Shown: piece by piece, positions 44,387-52,822 of the stretch | Numbering within the stretch: position 1 is the stretch's first letter | Layout: the number at the start of each line of letters is the position of its first letter | Assembly: GCF_024055595.1 (NCBI RefSeq) | Contig: NZ_JAMXOF010000001.1 | Location: 310,001 to 374,000 of the forward strand | Direction of reading: 5' to 3' | Length of the DNA: 64,000 bases | Source: Mucilaginibacter aurantiaciroseus | GTDB taxonomy: Bacteria; Bacteroidota; Bacteroidia; Sphingobacteriales; Sphingobacteriaceae | Notes under the pieces: generated by a model | The model's database searches: none | Told to the model about the DNA's origin: nothing | The model's input: only the letters and a program-made list of their open reading frames with translations | Translations under genes and position numbers: made by a program

Positions 44387-46459
44387 CTAAATCTCTCCCT
44401 CTCTCTTCCTCAAAAACCATTCGGCGCTAAGCAGCAATAGTATTAGTACAAAAAACCATTCTACATCTATCAGATCGCTATAGCGCTTGTCTTCATAAAC
44501 AACAGTTTTGATGTTTTCGTTTTTGCGGATCAGGTCGGCAAGTTTACTGATCTGCGATGGCAACAGCATTTGTCCGCCCGATTGTGCCGCCATATTACGC
44601 AGCAATTGATGGTTAGCCGTGCTTTGGCGGGTCTCTAAATTTAGTTGCTTTACGGTGATCTGCCCGTTAGCGGTAAATGCCTTCTTGCCGTTGCTTGTAG
44701 TGGCGGTGTAAGTGTATTCGCCAATCGGTAGGGTGCCTGCATTTAGCTGGTAACTTTGCCCGCTGCGTGTGAACAAAAAGCTGTAGTTTTTACCCGACTG
44801 GCTTTTTAAATTGATCTTCACATCCGGCGTGTTAATGAGTTCCAGCGCGTCGTTATATAACTCGGCGTTTAGCAACACATTCTCGCCCTCGTCAAAAACA
44901 TTTTTGGATGCGTAAACCCTAAAACGCTGGCGGTTTGTGTTGGCGGTTAGGTACTGTACGGTTTGGCTTAGCAGTTCTTCTACTGCATGGTGGTTACCAA
45001 ACTCGCGGTATTCGGCAAGTTGCCAACGCCAGATGCCTTCGCCGGTAAGCACGGCAGATTTGCGGCCGCCCTCGTCATTAAAAGCTAATAGGGGGTATGG
45101 CGTTTCTACACTTCCAATTTTTTGTTTTAGCAATACCGACGCCGTTCCCAATACCTCATAATTGCCAAAAGCAGCCAACAATGGCGGTAGCTTACTCAGT
45201 TTATTTAGGGTTGAATCTGTCAATGTAAACGCCGAAAACGAACTGACCGGCTGCGCGAAGGTTTCCTGCACTTCCTGGCTATTAGAGGTTACTTTAACCG
45301 CCTTTTGCGCCGCGTTAACTGCCGACAAGTTGGTTTGCGTACCCGCGATGTGCCAAAGCGGTGTTTTGCTTTGTAATAAGTATTGCAGTTTGCTATAACT
45401 ACCGGCCGATAGTTGGTACAGGATAGCCATGCTATAATCGCCCGGTTTAACGGAAGCTATATCGCTTAGTAAACTCGTTTTTACTTCGAAGTTTTTATTA
45501 CTTTCGATGCCTTGTTTAATAACGGCCAGGTCGGGGTGTGGCCCATCGTACAGGAGCAGGATCTTTTGGCGGGCATCCAGCACATCAATATAAATGGTTT
45601 CGGTATTGTTTTGTACCGATAATTCATTTTTTACCGGGGCAAGGTTGATGGTAAACTTGCGGATGCCTTTTTTATCAGCATTCAACTTCACGGGGATAAT
45701 CTTTTTAAACGCCGCCGATGTAATAGCAATATTTTGAGCATATACCTGCCGGCCATCCTGCGTGATGCTTAGCCTCATATGTTCGCCGGCGCTTTGGTAG
45801 GCTTCCGCCAGGATCTCCACCTCAAAATCATTCCCCAGGAAAGCGGTTTTATTATAGTTTACATTGCTGATAAGCAGATCCCGGCGGGGAATGGTATCGC
45901 CAAGGGCAATGGTGTAAATGCTGGTTTTAATGTTTCTGGCTTCGTAGGTTGGGTCGGTGCCAAGGTTGTACAAGCCATCGGTAGCCAGCACCAATGCGCC
46001 GATGTTGCGGTTCACAAAACGTTCGTTCAGTTGCTGTAGGGCAGCGGAGATATCGGTTTGTTTACCTTGGAAGGTACGTGTTAAACCGTCATGTAAATCC
46101 TTGTCAAAGGCGAAATCATGTACTTCATAATCGTTTCCAAGTTCAGCTTTAAGTCTGGCTAATCCATTAACCGACAACCCCAGGTCCTTCGATTTTGAAA
46201 AAAACTTTATCGATTCTGAATTATCCTGCGCGATCAGTACCACCGGTTTTTGCGGCAGGTAACTGGTAGAACGCACCAATGGAGAAACCAGCAATAGTGC
46301 TAAAAAACTCACCACCAATGCCCTAAATGCGAACAAAGTATAGCGCATGCCCTTTACCAACTGCACAGGTTTGCGGTACATGAACCAGGCATAAAGGAAA
46401 CCCAAAACAATGCAGGCAGGTACCCACCATACCGAAACCGTTCCCCAGGTTAACGACAT
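44387..46459 (-). CDS. Large membrane protein with von Willebrand A-like domain
   Basis: 690 residues. Two N-terminal helices (WWVPACIVLGFLYAWFMYRK and YTLFAFRALVVSFLALLLVS) precede a VWA-like region at about 70-190 (VVLIAQDNSESIKFF with a modified metal-site motif; GALVLATDGLYNLG). Extended beta domains follow, and a C-terminal helix (EWFFVLILLLLSAEWFLRKR). The topology is that of Bat/aerotolerance-type and ThuA-like membrane scaffolds of Bacteroidota. The DxSxS metal motif is D-N-S-E-S. No Bat or MoxR gene is adjacent. Function is unknown. Confidence 0.78.
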   Translation of the reverse strand: MSLTWGTVSVWWVPACIVLGFLYAWFMYRKPVQLVKGMRYTLFAFRALVVSFLALLLVSPLVRSTSYLPQKPVVLIAQDNSESIKFFSKSKDLGLSVNGLARLKAELGNDYEVHDFAFDKDLHDGLTRTFQGKQTDISAALQQLNERFVNRNIGALVLATDGLYNLGTDPTYEARNIKTSIYTIALGDTIPRRDLLISNVNYNKTAFLGNDFEVEILAEAYQSAGEHMRLSITQDGRQVYAQNIAITSAAFKKIIPVKLNADKKGIRKFTINLAPVKNELSVQNNTETIYIDVLDARQKILLLYDGPHPDLAVIKQGIESNKNFEVKTSLLSDIASVKPGDYSMAILYQLSAGSYSKLQYLLQSKTPLWHIAGTQTNLSAVNAAQKAVKVTSNSQEVQETFAQPVSSFSAFTLTDSTLNKLSKLPPLLAAFGNYEVLGTASVLLKQKIGSVETPYPLLAFNDEGGRKSAVLTGEGIWRWQLAEYREFGNHHAVEELLSQTVQYLTANTNRQRFRVYASKNVFDEGENVLLNAELYNDALELINTPDVKINLKSQSGKNYSFLFTRSGQSYQLNAGTLPIGEYTYTATTSNGKKAFTANGQITVKQLNLETRQSTANHQLLRNMAAQSGGQMLLPSQISKLADLIRKNENIKTVVYEDKRYSDLIDVEWFFVLILLLLSAEWFLRKREGEI

Positions 46460-46544
46460 TAGTTTATAGCCCGATGAGTTGTGAAACTTGTGTTAAAGCG
46501 CATAACATCCATACCCGCAAAATGCGAAATTATTGTGGAACGGT

Positions 46545-46751
46545 TTAATTAATTTTTATGCGGACAGGCCCTTTAATATGTCTGACATCTACCGGCTTGC
46601 CTTTTTGTGTGATAGTAACCTTGCCGTCTTTTTGCAATTCAATTGCCGCATCCCTAACTTCCTGCACGTGCTTGCGCCAGTTGGTTGGGAATAATGCCCG
46701 CGCTACCTCACTCGGGCAAACGGTTTTATCCGGCCCGCGTTCGGTGGCCAT
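46545..46751 (-). CDS. DUF3253 domain protein
   Basis: 68 residues: ATERGPDKTVCPSEVARALF, then NWRKHVQEVRDAAIELQKDG, and KVTITQKGKPVDVRHIKGPV. This matches DUF3253, a small winged-helix-like family with the signature of a C-P-S-E-V-A-R motif and a V-D-...-G-P-(I/V)-R tail. It may bind DNA, but no function is established. It is a stand-alone gene. Confidence 0.82.
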   Translation of the reverse strand: MATERGPDKTVCPSEVARALFPTNWRKHVQEVRDAAIELQKDGKVTITQKGKPVDVRHIKGPVRIKIN

Positions 46752-46794
46752 GGTTAGGATGGTTTAGGTGATGGAGTTATTGGCCATTCTTTTA

Positions 46795-46832
46795 TAACAA
46801 AAGCGACAAGTTTATGCTTGCCGCTTTTGTTA
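46795..46832 (-). terminator. Hairpin downstream of fabG
   Basis: TAACAAAAGCG (46795-46805) pairs with CGCTTTTGTTA (46822-46832), with a short inner stem (CAAG/CTTG). It lies about 160 bases beyond the fabG stop, and may also insulate the DUF3253 gene. Confidence 0.55.
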
Positions 46833-46989
46833 ATTTATGATGCTTTTAGTTGGTCAAATGTTCACGTTCACGATTGTGAACACAGGTGGTTTTTTACAAT
46901 AATCTAATAATCAATATCTTGCATTTTAATCTACTGACAAAACACTACCACCACAAGGTATCAGTTTTTTACTTTTTACTTTTTACTTA

Positions 46990-47733
46990 CTACGACATCC
47001 CACCATCGACAGAAATTACCTGCCCGGTGATGTATGCTGCCAGGTCTGATGCCAGGAAAACGCAGGTATTAGCCACATCTTCCGGTTCGCCGGCACGTTT
47101 TAAAGGGATAGCTGCCGCCCATCCTTCGACCACTTTAGGGTCTAAAACGTCCGTCATCTCGGTGCGGATAAAGCCCGGGGCAACCACGTTTGTACGGATG
47201 TTACGCGAACCTAATTCTTTAGCAACCGATTTGGAAAAACCGATAATACCCGCCTTTGAAGCGGCATAATTCGACTGCCCCGCGTTCCCCTGGATGCCCA
47301 CAACCGAGCTCATGTTAATAAAAACGCCCTTACGGGCTTTCATCATAATTTTTGATGCCGCCTTGGTAACGTTGAAAATCGATTTCAGGTTAACATTCAG
47401 CACATCGTCCCATTGTTCTTCGGTCATGCGCATCAGCAGGCCATCTTTGGTGATGCCGGCGTTGTTCACCACAATATCTAAAGCGCCAAAATCGGCCACA
47501 ATATCGTTGATCAGTTTTTCGGCTTCGTCAAATTTAGAGGCATCACTGCGGTAACCTTTTACCTGTGTGCCTGCGCCCTGCAATTCCTGCTCAAGCGCCT
47601 GGCCTTTTTCAACCGATGATAAATATGTAAAGGCAACATTAGCGCCGTGCTCGGCAAATTTCTCTGCTATTTTGCGGCCTATACCTTTTGATGCACCTGT
47701 AATAAGTGCCGTTTTTCCTTCAAGTAGTTTCAT
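46990..47733 (-). CDS. fabG: 3-oxoacyl-[acyl-carrier-protein] reductase
   Basis: 247 residues. It reduces 3-ketoacyl-ACP with NADPH in fatty acid elongation. Short-chain dehydrogenase landmarks: TGASKGIG, NNAGIT, Ser142/Ser143, and Tyr156-x3-Lys160 (NYAASKAG). MRMTEEQWDDVLNVNLKSIF and PGFIRTEMTDVLDPKVVEGW are typical of FabG. Other SDR substrates cannot be excluded, but the length and string identity favour FabG. It is monocistronic. Confidence 0.9.
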   Translation of the reverse strand: MKLLEGKTALITGASKGIGRKIAEKFAEHGANVAFTYLSSVEKGQALEQELQGAGTQVKGYRSDASKFDEAEKLINDIVADFGALDIVVNNAGITKDGLLMRMTEEQWDDVLNVNLKSIFNVTKAASKIMMKARKGVFINMSSVVGIQGNAGQSNYAASKAGIIGFSKSVAKELGSRNIRTNVVAPGFIRTEMTDVLDPKVVEGWAAAIPLKRAGEPEDVANTCVFLASDLAAYITGQVISVDGGMS

Positions 47734-47815
47734 AATTAAGTATGAGTTTTTCGAGTGGGTGAAGGTAATAAATTTTGAATAAGCGCAAAAGCGGTGTTTT
47801 TTTCAATTGCATTAA

Positions 47816-48550
47816 CTAAAACTGAATGATCAAAAAAGCATTTGTAGCAAAGGTGTGGAAGCCTGGCGTAACGGAACCACCATCCCGTGAGTTATAGTTA
47901 GCACCTACAGTACCCAAGCTATATTTTGCTTCGATACCCAAGCTTATATTTTCACTTAATGAGATGTTGAACCCCGCTTTAGGGGCGATATAAGTTTCTT
48001 TTTGGCTGGCCGATGCGGAGAGGGAGGTCGTTGTGCCGTTGCCGGCTGTCATTTCAAATTTGGTAAATACAAATCCCGCGTTTGCGCCGCCATATATACT
48101 TACCAAACCGCTGATGGGCAGTTCGTAGGCTGTTCCCAAATAAACACCCAGTCCGCTGTAATTGCTGTAGGTAGCAGTGTAAGTGCTTACGCCGTCCTCG
48201 GTATAGGTAAAGCTGCTTTGTTTGGGTTTGAAAGAGCGGTAATCAAGCGTGGCCGAATATACCACACTGCCCATTCTCCGCCTTACAGACGCTCCAAATA
48301 CTTTGGCACCCTTATAAATCTCCTTCAAGTCGCCCTGCGGCGACTCGTAACCGCCACTAATGGCCATCATCCAGCCATCCTGCATTACATAGCCGCCGCT
48401 ATTGTAGCTGCTGCCGCCAAGCATATCGCCATCGCCATTGATGCCCTGTGTGCGGCGTTGCGCGTTAGCTGTAAAACAAAAGGTGATGAATAAAAAAGAA
48501 AAGGCAACTGCTATCCGGCGGGCGGATGTTTTTGATATGGGGATGTACAT
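47816..48550 (-). CDS. Outer-membrane beta-barrel protein
   Basis: 244 residues. A signal peptide (about residues 1-30, ending FTANAQ) is followed by a Gly/Ser-rich segment (GDMLGGSSYNSGGYVMQDGW) and about eight amphipathic strands typical of small OMP_b-brl barrels. Examples are MMAISGGYESPQGDLKEIYK, GLVSIYGGANAGFVF, and the last strand ATNAFLIIQF, which ends in Phe. Ligand unknown. Confidence 0.75.
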   Translation of the reverse strand: MYIPISKTSARRIAVAFSFLFITFCFTANAQRRTQGINGDGDMLGGSSYNSGGYVMQDGWMMAISGGYESPQGDLKEIYKGAKVFGASVRRRMGSVVYSATLDYRSFKPKQSSFTYTEDGVSTYTATYSNYSGLGVYLGTAYELPISGLVSIYGGANAGFVFTKFEMTAGNGTTTSLSASASQKETYIAPKAGFNISLSENISLGIEAKYSLGTVGANYNSRDGGSVTPGFHTFATNAFLIIQF

Positions 48551-48743
48551 TGTGTTAGATAAGGCTGGTTAAGGCCTCTAAAATAACAGAAATATTTTAC
48601 CTGAACGGAAAAAAGTTTCGATTTTTTCATTCGTTAAACCTCTATCCCAGGCAAATAAGAACTAAATTAATTGCACATTTATATAATCATATCAAACATA
48701 TAAATCCTTAGTACGTTCACCACTACAAGTAAAATATCCCTTC

Positions 48744-49838
48744 ATGCCCACAAAAAAATTAATTGCCCCCTTTTACGAACGCCTTGCCTTTGTTCTCATC
48801 GGCGTTTGCATTTTAGGATATATTGTTGTTGCCGGTAAAGAGATACTGGACCCTATGATGTTTGGCTTCCTGTTTGCGGTGCTGCTGCTGCCGGTATCAA
48901 ACCTGCTGGAAAAGAAACTGCGTTTGCCACGCAGCGCGTCATCTTTTATATCCATACTGTTATTAATTACCTTTGTTGGAAGTATCTTATACCTGATAGG
49001 GTCGCAAATATCAAACATAGCCAACGACTGGCCTATGCTGCAAACGCAGGTAAAAGAATCAATAGCTAACCTGCAGGTTTGGGTGCAGGATACCTTCCAT
49101 ATTAACGCGCATAAACAAATAACATACGTAAATAGCACTGCCGATAAAATTATGGCATCGGGCACGGCGGTATTGGGTACCACATTCGGTGCGGTATCAT
49201 CGCTGTTATTGTTCTATGTATTTATATTGATCTTTACTTTCTTCATCCTTTTTTACAGGCGCTTGCTGTTCCGCTTTATTACCTGGGTATTTAGCGACGA
49301 CCATAAAGAGGTGGTGGTTGATATTGTAGAGAACGTTCAAAAAATATTGCGCCAGTACATTTTTGGCTTGCTGATAGAAATGGTGATCGTATCTGGCATG
49401 GCTATTACCGTGTTTTATATCCTCGGCATAAAATACGCGGCCTTACTGGGCATTATTGTAGGGGTGTTTAACATTATCCCGTACATAGGAATATTTAGTG
49501 CATTATTACTAAGCACCATTGTAACATTTGCCACCGGCACCATTAGTCAAACACTCTTTGTTGCAGGTAGTGTAGTGGGTATCCACCTTGTTGATGCTAA
49601 CTTTTTACTGCCTGCGGTTGTGGGCTCAAAGGTTAGGCTTAACGCGTTGATATCATTTGTTGGTATTATTATTGGCGAAATGATGTGGGGATTATCGGGC
49701 ATGTTCCTGTCAATCCCGGTCATAGCCATTTTTAAGATAGTATTCGATAGGGTAGCAAGCCTTAAACCATGGGGTTACCTGCTGGGCGGAAACTATGAGT
49801 ACAAGGAGTCGGCAGAGAAGGAAATGAAAACAGAGTAG
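48744..49838 (+). CDS. AI-2E family (PerM-like) transporter
   Basis: 364 residues with about eight membrane helices. It has a short basic N-terminus, an extracytoplasmic loop (about 80-130), and the conserved C-terminal group GIKYAALLGIIVGVFNIIPY with HLVDANFLLPAVVGSKVRLN. This is the AI-2E/PerM family, whose members include Na+/H+ antiporters and proposed autoinducer-2 exporters. Substrate cannot be told. It converges with the small membrane gene after it. Confidence 0.88.
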   Translation: MPTKKLIAPFYERLAFVLIGVCILGYIVVAGKEILDPMMFGFLFAVLLLPVSNLLEKKLRLPRSASSFISILLLITFVGSILYLIGSQISNIANDWPMLQTQVKESIANLQVWVQDTFHINAHKQITYVNSTADKIMASGTAVLGTTFGAVSSLLLFYVFILIFTFFILFYRRLLFRFITWVFSDDHKEVVVDIVENVQKILRQYIFGLLIEMVIVSGMAITVFYILGIKYAALLGIIVGVFNIIPYIGIFSALLLSTIVTFATGTISQTLFVAGSVVGIHLVDANFLLPAVVGSKVRLNALISFVGIIIGEMMWGLSGMFLSIPVIAIFKIVFDRVASLKPWGYLLGGNYEYKESAEKEMKTE

Positions 49839-49839
49839 C

Positions 49840-50145
49840 TTAGCCGATGAGTTTATAAATGCTGATGTAGATGGTGATACCATAAGCCATCAGCATAATA
49901 GTGTTCAATACCAATAGCCAGTTCAAGTCGTTTTTGCTGAATTTTTTGATGGAGCAGATGACAAGCAAGGCTATGAACCCCAATATCAGCAGAATAGGAA
50001 ATACTAAAGTCCACGGATTTTTTGGCGACAAGTAAATGTGCTGTAGCTTAGCAGTATCGCCCTGCAAGAATGGCACTATCGCTATCAGCAATAAAAAGAA
50101 AAATAATCGGGTTACAACTTTAGCGGCTATCTGGCTTGTTTTCAT
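49840..50145 (-). CDS. Small hypothetical membrane protein
   Basis: 101 residues with three hydrophobic segments: FFFLLLIAIVPFLQ, WTLVFPILLILGFIALLVIC and LVLNTIMLMAYGITIYISIY. A short basic loop (KKFSKNDLN) lies between the second and third. No recognised family. It stops 1 base from the AI-2E gene (convergent) and starts 28 bases from the divergent phosphodiesterase start, so its promoter must lie within that gene's beginning. Confidence 0.6.
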   Translation of the reverse strand: MKTSQIAAKVVTRLFFFLLLIAIVPFLQGDTAKLQHIYLSPKNPWTLVFPILLILGFIALLVICSIKKFSKNDLNWLLVLNTIMLMAYGITIYISIYKLIG

Positions 50146-50168
50146 TCGCGGCCAAATTAGTAAATTTG
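50135..50168 (+). promoter_or_regulatory. Promoter for the phosphodiesterase gene, predicting a near-leaderless mRNA
   Basis: CTTG (50135-50138, one mismatch to TTTG), a 22-bp spacer and TAAATTTG (50161-50168, full match). The ATG at 50174 lies only 5 bases beyond, about where transcription should begin. Confidence 0.4.
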
Positions 50169-50173
50169 GCGTA

Positions 50174-51130
50174 ATGAAATATCATCGTAAACTATCCTTC
50201 CTTATATTTTTACTATTGCCTGTGTTTGCTTTTGCGCAGGTTAAGCCGGCCACTTCGTTCCGCATTGTGCCTTTGGGTGTTTTAGGCGGTGCCGATGAAA
50301 GTAACCTATCGGCATATATGCTGGCGGCCAAAGGCACTAATAATTACATCTGTTTAGATGCCGGGACAATTCTTGCGGGTATTGCCAAAGCACAAGCGTA
50401 CAAAACTTTTACTGTGCCTGCCGCGGATGTATTACGGAAATATATTAAAGGTTATTTCATTTCCCATGCGCATTTAGATCATTTGGCGGGGATGGTTATG
50501 AACGCGCCGGATGATAGTACAAAAAACATCTACGGATTAAAAAGTACGCTGGAAACCATTAAAACCCATTATTTTACCTGGAAAAGCTGGGCTAACTTTG
50601 CCGATGATGGCGGCGCGCCGCTACTCAAAAAATATCATTACAAACCCTTAGAACCGGGCATTGAAACGGCTATTGAAAATACAAACCTGCAGGTGCAGGT
50701 GTTCCCGCTGGCACATTCCAACTTAACCAGTACCGCGTTTTTAGTAAGGAGTAATGATAGCTATGTGTTATACCTGGGTGATACGGGTGCCGATGAAATT
50801 GAGAAAAGCCAAAACTTGCACAACCTGTGGGTTGCCATAGCGCCCCTGGTAAAAGCTAAAAAGCTAAAGGCCATTATGATAGAGGTGTCATTCCCTGGTG
50901 AACAACCCGAAAAAAGCCTGTTTGGCCACCTTACCCCGCGTTTGCTAATGAACGAAATGGGCGAGCTTAGTAAGCTTAGCAATACATCCTTAAAAGGGTT
51001 TAACGTTGTGGTTACTCACCTAAAGCCGCCTTATAAAAACATCACCCAAATAAAAGCGGAGCTTAAAGCCGGCAACAAAATGCAGTTGAATTTAATTTAC
51101 CCTCAGCAGGGCAAGGCGCTGGAATTTTAG
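50174..51130 (+). CDS. Exported class II 3',5'-cyclic-nucleotide phosphodiesterase-like protein
   Basis: 318 residues from ATG 50174. The signal peptide (YHRKLSFLIFLLLPVFAFAQ) predicts export to the periplasm. A metallo-hydrolase fold follows with FRIVPLGVLGGADESNLSAY, the class II PDE motif HAHLDHLAG (H-x-H-x-D-H), VFPLAHSNLTSTAFLV, YLGDTGADEI and HLTPRLL...VTHLKPPY. Such enzymes hydrolyse cAMP/cGMP, as yeast PDE1 and Vibrio CpdP do; an extracytoplasmic position suggests it scavenges external cyclic nucleotides. An upstream in-frame extension to 50036 overlaps the divergent gene and lacks a signal, so it is rejected. Confidence 0.83.
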   Translation: MKYHRKLSFLIFLLLPVFAFAQVKPATSFRIVPLGVLGGADESNLSAYMLAAKGTNNYICLDAGTILAGIAKAQAYKTFTVPAADVLRKYIKGYFISHAHLDHLAGMVMNAPDDSTKNIYGLKSTLETIKTHYFTWKSWANFADDGGAPLLKKYHYKPLEPGIETAIENTNLQVQVFPLAHSNLTSTAFLVRSNDSYVLYLGDTGADEIEKSQNLHNLWVAIAPLVKAKKLKAIMIEVSFPGEQPEKSLFGHLTPRLLMNEMGELSKLSNTSLKGFNVVVTHLKPPYKNITQIKAELKAGNKMQLNLIYPQQGKALEF

Positions 51131-51133
51131 GGG

Positions 51134-51727
51134 TTACTTATCATCTAACAGATCGATACAGTTTTTAGACATAGCTTTTAAGCGGGCATCAAGCGTTGCC
51201 GCGCCTTGTGTATCTTTCATGTTTTTATAAAGCATTTTTATAGTTGCAAGGGTCTCGTCGCTTGGGTCGCAGGACTGGGCTTTTTCCAATTGGGGCAGGG
51301 CTTTTTTTGTTGCCGCGATGTATAAAGCGGTAAGACGTTTATTCTCGTTGATGTCGCTTTTTGCGGCGTTCAGTTTTTCGCTTATAGCGGTAACGTCTTT
51401 AAGATAAAGATACCCAAGCGCCCTATGGGCTACGTAATAGTTAGGCACTGCTACAGCTACTTTTTCGTAATACTCAATTGCCTTTACCGATTGGCCGTCG
51501 TTTTCAAACAAATTGGCTATCGAATAATAAAAACTGTTGCGCATGCTTTCCTTAAGCTTATCGGCATTGGGGATAATATCTTGTCCAAGTGTTAGCGCAT
51601 CACCTTCGCCCTGAAGTCGTTTCAGATTAAAATCGAGGTATTTATTATATATCTCATCAGCGGTTTGCGCATGGGTGGTAGCAGCGGCAAATAATATGAA
51701 CAACAGGATAATGAGTTTCTTAAACAT
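51134..51727 (-). CDS. Exported TPR-like hypothetical protein
   Basis: 197 residues from ATG 51727. The signal peptide is FKKLIILLFILFAAATTHAQ. Helical repeats follow, among them SFYYSIANLFENDGQSVKAI, EYYEKVAVAVPNYYVAHRAL and GYLYLKDVTAISEKLNAAKS, a TPR-like pattern of paired helices. The region upstream of 51727 also encodes a hydrophobic stretch in frame, but the inner Met gives a normal signal. No function assignable. It converges with the phosphodiesterase gene (3 bases apart). Confidence 0.68.
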   Translation of the reverse strand: MFKKLIILLFILFAAATTHAQTADEIYNKYLDFNLKRLQGEGDALTLGQDIIPNADKLKESMRNSFYYSIANLFENDGQSVKAIEYYEKVAVAVPNYYVAHRALGYLYLKDVTAISEKLNAAKSDINENKRLTALYIAATKKALPQLEKAQSCDPSDETLATIKMLYKNMKDTQGAATLDARLKAMSKNCIDLLDDK

Positions 51728-51855
51728 AAGCGGTTCTGTAATAGCTAATATCGAATTATGAATTAAGAATAATAAACTAAAGGTAAATAATTTACACTTC
51801 ATCATTCAACATTCAATGTTCGATATTATTATTCTTATGACCAGTTTAAACCACA

Positions 51856-52116
51856 TTAGTTTAGTGCCTTCCATTTTTGATACGCCTCCCTCAAGCAATG
51901 TCCGCAGGGGCGGAAATCGTTTGCTTTAGCTTCTTGTTCATCCGTAAAGAAAACCCGGTTATCTGGTTTCATTCTTTTGCCCGAACCACAACTCAATTTA
52001 CCGTAAATTTTTAATCTGCGATTGCCCCCAATCAATATTTTACCCTTATCTATCAACCGCTTCAGCGCTTTGGCCCTGGTGAAAGCACTATCGCCCAGTT
52101 CAACGTGCCTTATCAT
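51856..52116 (-). CDS. Stand-alone Ada-type metal-binding domain protein
   Basis: 86 residues. A short N-terminal helix region is followed by the Ada zinc fold: IGGNRRLKIYGKLSCGSGKR, MKPDNRVFFTDEQEAKANDF and RPCGHCLR. Aligned to E. coli Ada (FCRPSCRAR ... FRPCKRC), it keeps Cys43, Cys71 and Cys74 as equivalents of Cys42, Cys69 and Cys72. Gly39 sits where the methyl-accepting Cys38 should be. It cannot accept a methyl from a phosphotriester in Ada's way. It is the last gene of the alkylation-repair operon and overlaps the oxygenase stop by 4 bases. A DNA-binding role is inferred. Confidence 0.8.
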   Translation of the reverse strand: MIRHVELGDSAFTRAKALKRLIDKGKILIGGNRRLKIYGKLSCGSGKRMKPDNRVFFTDEQEAKANDFRPCGHCLREAYQKWKALN

Positions 52117-52820
52117 GTAGCATCATGGAAGATGATCCCCAGCGTGTGCCTGCCGCCCAGGGTTACTTCGCTTACACCGTGTTTCATATTTACGCGGTAG
52201 TAACCCCTGGTGCCCATTACCGGCCTAAAGTTAGTGGTAAAAAGCAGCACGTCGCCTTTCTTTGGGTTTAGTACTATGGCCTTCGATTGCATCCTTGGCC
52301 GTTGTTCTACCAGTACAAATTCGCCACCCTCAAAATCCTCACCCGGTTCGCTCAGGCACACCACCAGTTGCATTGGGAAGTACACTTCGCCGTAAAGGTC
52401 TTGGTGCATAGCGTTGTAGCCGCCCTTGTTGTACTTTAATATTAGTGGGGTAGGGCGCAGTTGGCCGTGTTTGTGACAGAGGTCTGTCAACTCGTTCAAT
52501 GTGGCAGGGAACTGCTTGTCAATGCCCAGCACATCCATCCATTTATTGGCTATGGGTGCAATGTTTGGGTATACGGCATCCCGCAATTGTTGCACCATGC
52601 CCGGCAACGGGTAGCTGTAATATTTGTATTGCCCCAAGCCGTAGCCATGATGCTCCATTACGATGGTTTTGCGGTAACCGGTTTCGTCTGCATAGTGGTC
52701 TACCAACTCATCACAATCATCTGCCGATAAAATATTGGGGAAGGGAGCATAACCTTTGGCGTGCATGCTTTCGGCTACCTCCACCCAATTTACTTGCGAA
52801 ATTCTTTCCTGTAATTCCAT
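52113..52820 (-). CDS. 2OG-Fe(II) oxygenase, AlkB-like position in an alkylation-repair operon
   Basis: 235 residues from ATG 52820. The double-stranded beta-helix has the iron triad His139-x-Asp141 (MHQDLYGE) and His214 (VNMKHGVSEV). The 2-oxoglutarate Arg is Arg224 in GGRHTLGIIFHDA. LKYNKGGYNAMHQD and GGEFVLVEQRPRMQSKA are family segments. The enzyme oxidises a substrate with O2 and 2-oxoglutarate. Sitting between an Ada-like methyltransferase and an Ada zinc-domain gene, it is probably a base demethylase, as AlkB is. A hydroxylase of another substrate cannot be excluded. Confidence 0.82.
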   Translation of the reverse strand: MELQERISQVNWVEVAESMHAKGYAPFPNILSADDCDELVDHYADETGYRKTIVMEHHGYGLGQYKYYSYPLPGMVQQLRDAVYPNIAPIANKWMDVLGIDKQFPATLNELTDLCHKHGQLRPTPLILKYNKGGYNAMHQDLYGEVYFPMQLVVCLSEPGEDFEGGEFVLVEQRPRMQSKAIVLNPKKGDVLLFTTNFRPVMGTRGYYRVNMKHGVSEVTLGGRHTLGIIFHDAT

Positions 52821-52822
52821 AT

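Noticed and set aside
50036..50173. N-terminal extension of the phosphodiesterase gene
   Set aside because: It overlaps the divergent membrane gene and would bury the signal peptide.
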